The translations under genes were made by a program, and so were the position numbers. Positions 7,296-11,832 of a stretch of 11,832 bases of DNA are shown piece after piece. Each line of letters opens with the position of its first letter. The first letter of the stretch is position 1. The stretch spans positions 1 through 11,832 of the forward strand of contig CACXCQ010000268.1 in assembly GCA_902766185.1 (NCBI GenBank), read 5' to 3'. The notes under the pieces are model-generated. The model saw only the letters and a program-made list of their open reading frames with translations. It was not told the origin of the DNA and made no database searches. This DNA is from an uncultured Eubacteriales bacterium. Its GTDB lineage: Bacteria > Bacillota > Clostridia > Peptostreptococcales > Anaerovoracaceae.

Positions 7296-8654
7296 TTATT
7301 CTGTGATTGTGTTCAGGGATCGGCATCCCTTCAGATAATAGCTTTCTTTTTCTTCCTCCGGGACCATGCTTCCGCCGGTGGCCCAGACGATGTGGATCGA
7401 CTGCTCATCCGGGGCGGGAACATCGGCATTTCCGGAGACGATGTGGTGCAGTCCGGCAAATCCGGCGCAGGCAGAGGGCTCGATGAAGATGTCCTCAGTA
7501 TCCTGTAGAAGCGCAAGATAGGGGTAGAGCCGGCTGTCATCCACGGTAAAACATCCGTGAAGCCTGGATTCCATGGCGTCGGCCACCAGGGCAGAGGCTC
7601 TGCCCACCGCCAGGCCGTCAGCCTCGGTGATTCCGTCGATTCCTATATCCTTAACAGAAATTCTGTTATGTAATCCTGTGATCAGACCCAGTGCCATGCA
7701 TGGCGCATGGGTGGGTTCAGCGAAAAAGCAGTACGCGTTGTCGCCGAAGTATTCTTTGATGCCGTAGGTCACGCCGCCGGGAGCGCCTCCCACACCGCAG
7801 GGCAGGTAGACGTACAGCCGGTGATCCTCATCGATGATGACCCCCCGGTTATCCAGCTGCTGCTTCAGTCGTTTGCCGGCAACGCTGTATCCGGCGAAGA
7901 GATCCAGAGAGTTCTCATCATCCACGAAGTGGCACCTGGGATCCTCCTGAGCTTCCTTCCGGCCCTGGGCCACAGCCGCTTCGTAGTCATCCGGATATTC
8001 CTTCACGATGACGCCTTTGCTGCGAAGAAGGTCCTTCTTCCACTGGCGGGCGTCCGCGGACATGTGCACGGTCACCTGGAATCCCAGCTTTGCGCTCATG
8101 ATGCCGATGGACAGTCCAAGGTTGCCGGTGGAGCCGACTGCGACGCTGTATTTGTTGAACAGCTCCTGAAAGTGTGGCTCCGCCAGAATGCGGTAGTCGT
8201 CCGATTCCTTCAGCATGCCATTTTCCATGGCGACTTCCTCGGCGTACTTCAGCACCTCGTAGATCCCGCCTCTTGCCTTGATGGATCCGGAGACAGGAAG
8301 ATGGCTGTCGCACTTGAGGAACAGACGGCCCGGAAGGTCCACTTCCGGAAGGACGCCTGCCGTATCCAGAGCCAGGGCATCCTGCATATCCGGGATCGGT
8401 GTCAGATCCGATTCGATGATCCCCTCCAGGACCTCGGGATAGACCTGTTCGATGAACGGCGCGAAGCGCAGAAGCCGGGCTTCCGCCTCATCGATGCTGA
8501 CGATAGGATCAGCCTTTGCAGCGTCCTGCCCAGCCTTTGCGGTATCGGAGCCGCAGGCCGAAAGACGCGGGTTGGTCCAGAAGATCTCCCGGCAGGCCGC
8601 CAGATCAGTGACCGGGGGATAGTCTTTTTTCAGTTGTTCGAGATGCCAGCTCAT
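7296..8654 (-). CDS. dsdA: D-serine ammonia-lyase (D-serine dehydratase)
   Basis: PLP enzyme that converts D-serine to pyruvate and ammonia in the cytoplasm. The 452 residues align along the whole length with E. coli DsdA as I remember it (442 residues). Landmarks are the Schiff-base lysine K126 in HLPVSGSIKARGG, the PLP phosphate loop GSTGNLGLSIG (from about 174), HMSADARQWKK, the DDENS segment, PCGVGGAPGG, and the C-terminal VWATGG-S-MVPEEE motif. A slightly longer variable segment near residues 36-50 carries the repeated residues AKAGQDAAKAD. GTG at 8657 and ATG at 8654 are adjacent; GGAGGT (8661-8666) is 3 and 6 bases away respectively, so ATG is chosen. No dsdC regulator or dsdX transporter gene is next to it. 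Second gene of a four-gene operon. Confidence 0.96.
   Translation of the reverse strand: MSWHLEQLKKDYPPVTDLAACREIFWTNPRLSACGSDTAKAGQDAAKADPIVSIDEAEARLLRFAPFIEQVYPEVLEGIIESDLTPIPDMQDALALDTAGVLPEVDLPGRLFLKCDSHLPVSGSIKARGGIYEVLKYAEEVAMENGMLKESDDYRILAEPHFQELFNKYSVAVGSTGNLGLSIGIMSAKLGFQVTVHMSADARQWKKDLLRSKGVIVKEYPDDYEAAVAQGRKEAQEDPRCHFVDDENSLDLFAGYSVAGKRLKQQLDNRGVIIDEDHRLYVYLPCGVGGAPGGVTYGIKEYFGDNAYCFFAEPTHAPCMALGLITGLHNRISVKDIGIDGITEADGLAVGRASALVADAMESRLHGCFTVDDSRLYPYLALLQDTEDIFIEPSACAGFAGLHHIVSGNADVPAPDEQSIHIVWATGGSMVPEEEKESYYLKGCRSLNTITE
8510..8540 (-). repeat. Two copies of the dispersed GCAAAGGCTG decamer inside dsdA
   Basis: Copies at 8510-8519 and 8531-8540 lie exactly 21 bases apart, in frame, and encode the two AKA tripeptides in a segment that varies between DsdA proteins. 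They are two of ten copies of GCAAAGGC(A/T)G in the window. The surrounding bases differ, so this is not a simple tandem duplication. Confidence 0.6.
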
Positions 8655-8660
8655 CACAGG

Positions 8661-8666
8661 ACCTCC
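8661..8666 (-). promoter_or_regulatory. Ribosome binding site of dsdA
   Basis: GGAGGT on the minus strand. Its distance favours the ATG at 8654 (6 bases) over the GTG at 8657 (3 bases). Confidence 0.7.
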
Positions 8667-8687
8667 ATGATCTTCAGCATTCCGGGT

Positions 8688-8861
8688 CTAGAAGAAGACC
8701 GACGGGATCAGCGTTACAGCTACGGCGATGCACAGAAGAATGACGACGATCCGCACCAGCCAGACCTTGGTCGGCGAGTTGATGCTCTTGTATCTCTTCG
8801 GCTCCGTGTTGACCGGCTGCTGTGTGGGCTTCCCGCCCTTGTTGAATTTCTTGCTGCTCAA
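8688..8861 (-). CDS. 57-residue basic single-pass membrane protein
   Basis: I do not recognise a named family. The product has a basic, polar N-terminal half (seven lysines and two arginines in the first 37 residues) followed by one hydrophobic helix, about residues 34-54, ending IPSVFF. By the positive-inside rule the N terminus is cytoplasmic. A longer frame starts with ATG at 8927, but that ATG lies inside the -10 box, so it cannot be in the transcript. The TTG at 8861 has AGGAGG 7 bases upstream and is the likely start. It is first in the dsdA operon, 33 bases before dsdA. A role in anchoring or transport with the dsdA product is conceivable but unsupported. Confidence 0.75.
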   Translation of the reverse strand: MSSKKFNKGGKPTQQPVNTEPKRYKSINSPTKVWLVRIVVILLCIAVAVTLIPSVFF

Positions 8862-8868
8862 TGTATTT

Positions 8869-8874
8869 CCTCCT
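8869..8874 (-). promoter_or_regulatory. Ribosome binding site that sets a TTG start
   Basis: AGGAGG on the minus strand, 7 bases before TTG at 8861, within the leader that starts near 8919. It decides against the longer 79-codon reading. Confidence 0.8.
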
Positions 8875-8925
8875 GAGTTTCGGGGCGCAGATCGTCCCCG
8901 GTTATTGGCGTGTGCCTGTCTGCCC

Positions 8926-8954
8926 ATTATACCCTAACTGACGTATTCTGGCAA
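8926..8954 (-). promoter_or_regulatory. Promoter of the dsdA operon
   Basis: On the minus strand TTGCCA (8949-8954) and TATAAT (8926-8931) are separated by 17 bases, a near-perfect SigA promoter. Transcription would start near 8919, giving a leader of about 57 bases. It is divergent from the radical SAM promoter at 9004-9012. No clear operator repeat overlaps it. Confidence 0.85.
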
Positions 8955-9003
8955 TGAAGTAAGGATGAGGGAGCCGGTTTTTTTTCTGTTCGTTCTGCTT
9001 TTG

Positions 9004-9012
9004 TGGTATGAT
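9004..9012 (+). promoter_or_regulatory. Probable extended -10 promoter of the radical SAM operon
   Basis: TGG-TATGAT is an extended -10 box of the same style as that before ilvE (TGG-TAGAAT), again behind a T-rich stretch and without a good -35 box. Transcription would start near 9019, immediately before the hairpin at 9021-9040. Confidence 0.6.
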
Positions 9013-9020
9013 GGTCAGGG

Positions 9021-9041
9021 CGGGTCCGGGCGAGGATCCGG
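9021..9041 (+). repeat. 5'-leader hairpin, second copy of the 21-bp repeat at 60-80
   Basis: These 21 bases match 60-80 at 19 positions. The stem 9021-9027 with 9034-9040 (7 bp, one G-U) encloses a GGGCGA loop. No T tract follows, so it is not a terminator. It would sit at the extreme 5' end of the mRNA, where it might protect the transcript. Confidence 0.6.
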
Positions 9042-9066
9042 CGATGGCTGATGAGGGAGGACGAAA

Positions 9067-9657
9067 ATGTCGATCGTATATGATTATTTCGGCGGGCTGT
9101 ACATTAATCTGACCAACCGGTGTCCCTGCCGCTGTGAATTCTGCATCAAAAACTACACCGACAGCCTGGGATCGGCGGATTCGCTGATGCTCGACCACGA
9201 GCCGACGGTGGATGAGGTGAAGGAGGAGCTGCGACAGTGGGATGTGCAGGCCTACGACGAGGTGATCTTCTGCGGGTACGGCGAGCCTACGGAGCGGCTC
9301 CCGGAGCTTCTGGAGATCGCCCGGTTCATCAAGGCCGCGTACGGCAAGCCGATCCGGATCAACACCATCGGGCTGGCGGACCTGATCTGGGAGCGGGAAA
9401 CAACGCCCGAGCTTGCGGGTCTCATCGATGCGGTCTCCGTCAGCATGAACGAAGCGGATGCGGAGAGTTTCCAAAACCTGTGCCATCCCCGGTTCGGTCT
9501 GCGCTCCTACGATGCCATGCTGAAGTACATCGAGGATGTGAAGCAGTACGTGCCCCATGTGGCAGTGTCCGTGGTGGGCGGCAGTCTGTCCGCGGAGCAT
9601 CAGGAGATCTGCCGCGCAAAGGCAGAGGAGATGGGAGTGTACTTCAGAGTCCGATAG
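9067..9657 (+). CDS. TatD-associated radical SAM protein
   Basis: Short radical SAM protein of 196 residues, cytoplasmic, expected to bind a 4Fe-4S cluster and cleave S-adenosylmethionine. The cluster motif CxxxCxxC is C19, C23 and C26 in NRCPCRCEFC, followed by a GEP-type SAM-binding segment in FCGYGEPTE. Length and wording fit the family named for linkage to TatD nuclease (TIGR04038). No tatD gene is visible in the window, although in other genomes the two are often adjacent or fused. GGGAGG (9055-9060) lies 6 bases before ATG. It starts a probable operon with the deacylase gene 43 bases on and then the NhaC-family gene. Its substrate is unknown in the family as far as I know. Confidence 0.85.
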   Translation: MSIVYDYFGGLYINLTNRCPCRCEFCIKNYTDSLGSADSLMLDHEPTVDEVKEELRQWDVQAYDEVIFCGYGEPTERLPELLEIARFIKAAYGKPIRINTIGLADLIWERETTPELAGLIDAVSVSMNEADAESFQNLCHPRFGLRSYDAMLKYIEDVKQYVPHVAVSVVGGSLSAEHQEICRAKAEEMGVYFRVR

Positions 9658-9700
9658 GGCTCCGGTACAGGAACCCTGTGAGCAATTGTGGTGAAGTGAT

Positions 9701-10213
9701 ATGAGCAAAAAAGGAAAAAAAGACAATAAGAAGTCCCATGCCCACAAGACCAACGCGGTGCGCATGGTGGAGGCAGAGGGAATCTCTTATGAACTCCACG
9801 AGTACGATGCTCCGGAGGGCTTTCTGGACGGGGTCTCGGTAGCTGCGGCATTGGGCCAGGATCCCCGGCAGGTGTTCAAGACACTGGTGACGGTGGGAAG
9901 CAGCCGTCAGAACTACGTCTGCGTGATCCCGGTGGCGGAGGAGCTGGACCTGAAGAAGGCTGCAAAGCATTTCGGCGAGAAGAAGATCGAAATGCTGCCC
10001 TCCCGGCTCATCACCCAGACAACGGGCTACATCAAAGGGGGATGCTCCCCCGTGGGGATGAAGAAGCCTTTTCCCACGGCTGTCCACTGCACTGCGGCGG
10101 ATCTGGATACCATTATGGTCAGCGGCGGCAAAGTGGGGCTGCAGATGGCCCTGCCGGCAGAAGAACTGGTGCGGATCACTGGCGCGCAGCTGGCGGACCT
10201 GATCGTCGGCTGA
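9701..10213 (+). CDS. ybaK: Cys-tRNA(Pro)/Cys-tRNA(Cys) deacylase, YbaK/EbsC family
   Basis: Trans-acting editing enzyme that hydrolyses mischarged Cys-tRNA(Pro) in the cytoplasm. The 170 residues cover one YbaK/ProX domain. Landmarks are the TNAVR-x-V-E start of the domain (residues 17-24), the conserved lysine K60 in VFKTLV, and the central GG-C-SPVGMKK motif, followed by VSGGKVGLQ. The first 16 residues are an additional lysine-rich tail (KKGKKDNKK) not needed for the fold and possibly for RNA contact. The ribosome site is weak (GGTGA at 9690-9694). It sits between the radical SAM and antiporter genes on the same strand. Confidence 0.93.
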   Translation: MSKKGKKDNKKSHAHKTNAVRMVEAEGISYELHEYDAPEGFLDGVSVAAALGQDPRQVFKTLVTVGSSRQNYVCVIPVAEELDLKKAAKHFGEKKIEMLPSRLITQTTGYIKGGCSPVGMKKPFPTAVHCTAADLDTIMVSGGKVGLQMALPAEELVRITGAQLADLIVG

Positions 10214-10263
10214 CCTGGTTACGACATATCACGATGTATTGACGAAAGGAGCACGGGCGGAGA

Positions 10264-11577
10264 ATGCCGCTTTTGATCGCGTTTATCATTTTCATACTGT
10301 GCATGATCGGTGCGCTGATCCTGGATCTGTCACTGATCCTTCCGCTTTTGGTGGGACTGATTCTGTTTGCCGGGCTGGGGCTGAAGAAGGGTTATCCTCT
10401 GCGGCAGCTGGGCGCCTGGAGCTGGAGCTCCATCAAGGATTCCCTGGTGGTCATCGAAGTGATGGCGATCATCGGATTCATCACGGCGGCCTGGCGTGTC
10501 TCCGGGACCATCACTGTGTTCGTCTACTACGGCATGAAGGTCATCGTGCCGCCCCTGTTTTTGCTGATCACTTATCTTCTGGCATGCCTGCTGAGCTACG
10601 CCATCGGAACGTCCTTCGGCGTTGCGGGGACTTTGGGCGTGATCTTCATGGCGCTGGCCAGAAGCGGTGGCGTCGATCCGGTGCTTACTGCCGGCGTGCT
10701 CATGTCCGGCATCTATTTCGGCGACCGTTCTTCACCGGTGTCCTCCAGCGCGAATATGGTGGCCGGGGTGACAAAAACAGAGATCTACGACAACGTCAGG
10801 CTGATGATGCGTACGGGACTGCTGCCTTTGCTGCTGACAGCAGGGATCTATACTGTGCTGTCGGTGACCCATCCCATCGAGGCGGTGGATCCCACCATCA
10901 TCGCTTCTTTTGAAAAGGAATTCTCGTTGTCGGCCTGGGCCTTCGTCCCGGCGATCCTCATGCTGATGCTGCCCCTGCTGAAGGTGGGGATCTTCATCTC
11001 CATCGGTTCCAGTATCGTCAGCGCGGTCCTGGTGGCCTGGCTGGTCCAGGGCGTGCCGCTGCTGAAGGTGATGTGGATCTGCGTGGCGGGTTACCACAGT
11101 GAAGGCGCGGGACTGGGCGCGATTCTTGACGGCGGAGGGCTGGTCTCCATGCTGGAGGTGGTGGGGATCCTGATCATCTCCTGCGCGTACTCCGGAATCT
11201 TCAGCGGAACGGACATGCTCCGGGATGTGCAGAGTCTCCTGAGCAAAGGCTGCAGCCGCCTTGGCCGGTACGTGATGACGCTGATCGTGGGGATCGCGGC
11301 CAGCGTGGTCTTCTGCAACCAGACCATCGCGACGCTGATGTGCAATGACCTGATGACGAAGCCCTATCTGGATACCGGCGGCAGTCAGCAGGAGCTGGCT
11401 ATCGACATGGAGAACACGCTGATCGTCATCGTCGGACTGATCCCCTGGTGCATCGCCTGCAGCGTGCCGCTGACCTTCTTCAACGTGGGTATCGGCGCCA
11501 TACCCTGGTCGTGCTACCTTTATCTGGTGCCGCTGTGTTACCTCTTCACCAGGCGCCGCTGGTTTGCCAGCCGCTGA
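10264..11577 (+). CDS. nhaC: NhaC-family Na+/H+ antiporter
   Basis: Integral membrane protein of 437 residues with about 11-12 hydrophobic helices, predicted to exchange Na+ (or an organic anion or amino acid, as known for some NhaC relatives) against protons or another solute. The family's key loop appears as YFGDRSSPVSSSAN from residue 151, with D154 likely in the transport path, followed by ATKT-like TKTEIYDNVR. A second polar motif (CNQTIATLMCND) lies in the C-terminal half. AAAGGAG is 12 bases before ATG. It follows ybaK by 50 bases and is probably last in the operon. No U-tailed terminator is seen downstream. Substrate specificity is open: the same family includes malate/lactate and tyrosine/tyramine-type exchangers. 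Confidence 0.9.
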   Translation: MPLLIAFIIFILCMIGALILDLSLILPLLVGLILFAGLGLKKGYPLRQLGAWSWSSIKDSLVVIEVMAIIGFITAAWRVSGTITVFVYYGMKVIVPPLFLLITYLLACLLSYAIGTSFGVAGTLGVIFMALARSGGVDPVLTAGVLMSGIYFGDRSSPVSSSANMVAGVTKTEIYDNVRLMMRTGLLPLLLTAGIYTVLSVTHPIEAVDPTIIASFEKEFSLSAWAFVPAILMLMLPLLKVGIFISIGSSIVSAVLVAWLVQGVPLLKVMWICVAGYHSEGAGLGAILDGGGLVSMLEVVGILIISCAYSGIFSGTDMLRDVQSLLSKGCSRLGRYVMTLIVGIAASVVFCNQTIATLMCNDLMTKPYLDTGGSQQELAIDMENTLIVIVGLIPWCIACSVPLTFFNVGIGAIPWSCYLYLVPLCYLFTRRRWFASR

Positions 11578-11602
11578 ATGACTCGACCTGCTGGCAGCGC
11601 CC

Positions 11603-11686
11603 TCACGGTCCGTCGGTCGCCGCACCCCGCCTTCGGCCAGCCAGCTCCCGCACCTGTTCTTCTGTAAAAGCGGTTTCTTTTTCCAT
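11603..11686 (-). CDS. 27-codon ORF behind an operator-like promoter; leader peptide or gene remnant
   Basis: The minus-strand ORF encodes 27 residues starting MEKETAFTEEQVRELAG and then turning into an RRRGAATDGP tail before TGA. The first half reads like the acidic, helical start of a normal protein, while the tail looks like out-of-frame sequence. This would fit a gene cut short by a rearrangement or frameshift just after nhaC. Its start is preceded by seven G residues (11691-11697), a poor ribosome site, 4 bases away. I cannot assign a family; a weak resemblance to the start of IS3-type OrfA proteins is not enough to call one. Confidence 0.3.
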   Translation of the reverse strand: MEKETAFTEEQVRELAGRRRGAATDGP

Positions 11687-11699
11687 GTTGCCCCCCCTA

Positions 11700-11727
11700 A
11701 TCAATGAGTATTCTATCATTCATTGAT
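11700..11727. repeat. 8-bp inverted repeat flanking a -10 box, putative operator
   Basis: ATCAATGA (11700-11707) and TCATTGAT (11720-11727) are perfect inverted arms with a 12-base spacer. Their centres are 20 bases apart, two helical turns, so a dimeric regulator could bind one face. The spacer holds the -10 box of the minus-strand promoter. Confidence 0.55.
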
Positions 11728-11737
11728 CGGTGGGCAA
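11710..11737 (-). promoter_or_regulatory. Minus-strand promoter before the 27-codon ORF
   Basis: On the minus strand TTGCCC (11732-11737) and TAGAAT (11710-11715) are 16 bases apart, with an upstream TGA that makes TGn-TAGAAT, an extended -10. Transcription would start near 11703, about 17 bases before the ATG at 11686. Confidence 0.6.
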
Positions 11738-11832
11738 ACCTGAAAAACGGGAATACCGATCGCCCTCACCTGGGCTCTCGGCATCCACCTGCGGATCACG
11801 CTCGCCCTTCAGCTGCCAGCACCGGCCTTGCG
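11738..11832. other. Unassigned end of the window
   Basis: No recognisable gene or structured RNA. One minus-strand frame is open from 11830 to a TGA at 11720-11722 (36 codons), which could be the end of a gene entering from outside, but its residues match nothing I know. Confidence 0.3.

Noticed and set aside
7707..8876. A 389-codon plus-strand open frame
   Set aside because: Antisense to dsdA, which is unmistakable by its motifs.
10732..11625. A 297-codon minus-strand open frame downstream of the promoter at 11710
   Set aside because: Antisense to the NhaC-family gene, in a different frame from the 27-codon ORF, and rich in H, Q and D repeats typical of shadow frames.
11590..11645. Long-range GCTGGC/GCCAGC pairing after nhaC as a terminator
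   Set aside because: Six-bp arms about 40 bases apart with no T tract; too weak to call.
11738..11832. Structured RNA or riboswitch at the window end
   Set aside because: I compared it by eye with signal recognition particle RNA and cobalamin riboswitch cores and found no match.

Overview
The window is GC-rich (roughly 57 %) and densely packed with metabolic genes. It looks like the chromosome of an anaerobic Firmicute of the Clostridia type. The reasons are strong AGGAGG ribosome binding sites, TTG and GTG starts, short U-tailed hairpin terminators, a tRNA with encoded CCA, and a gene set of NhaC antiporter, YbaK deacylase, TatD-associated radical SAM protein, EF2568-type class V aminotransferase and bacterial ADP-dependent sugar kinase. 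No phage, plasmid, transposase, CRISPR or defence genes are recognisable. This is mostly an ordinary housekeeping and catabolic region, and I do not claim a new system in it.

Layout. (1) 1-2744, plus strand: a hairpin terminator, an ADP-dependent glucokinase/phosphofructokinase family kinase, a PfkB-type fructokinase, and a translationally overlapped small membrane-anchored protein of unknown function. The two kinases could act in sequence on fructose (fructose to fructose-6-phosphate to fructose-1,6-bisphosphate); this is inference. (2) 2761-2932: a tRNA-Arg(ACG) gene with its own near-consensus promoter and terminator. (3) 2941-4057: ilvE with a compact extended -10 promoter and a terminator. 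(4) 4117-5520: a two-gene unit of a cyclase/kynurenine-formamidase-like hydrolase and an AhpD-like CxxC protein with a TTG start. (5) 8954-5589, minus strand: a four-gene operon from one clear promoter, encoding a 57-residue single-pass membrane protein, D-serine ammonia-lyase (dsdA), a PaaI-like hotdog thioesterase and a cysteine-desulfurase-like aminotransferase. It converges on unit 4 at a hairpin near 5541-5593. (6) 9004-11577, plus strand: a TatD-associated radical SAM protein, a YbaK-type tRNA deacylase and an NhaC-family antiporter, divergent from unit 5. (7) 11578-11832: no full gene, but a minus-strand promoter whose -10 box lies between the arms of an 8-bp inverted repeat, leading into a 27-codon ORF.

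The most interesting pattern is not a gene. The octamer GCAAAGGC occurs 12 times, six per strand, ten of them as GCAAAGGC(A/T)G. Base composition alone predicts less than one octamer. The copies lie in several different reading frames and in non-coding DNA, including one arm of the ilvE terminator. Second to that are a 19/21-identical repeat shared by the first terminator and the leader of the radical SAM gene, and two enzymes with altered metal-site motifs.
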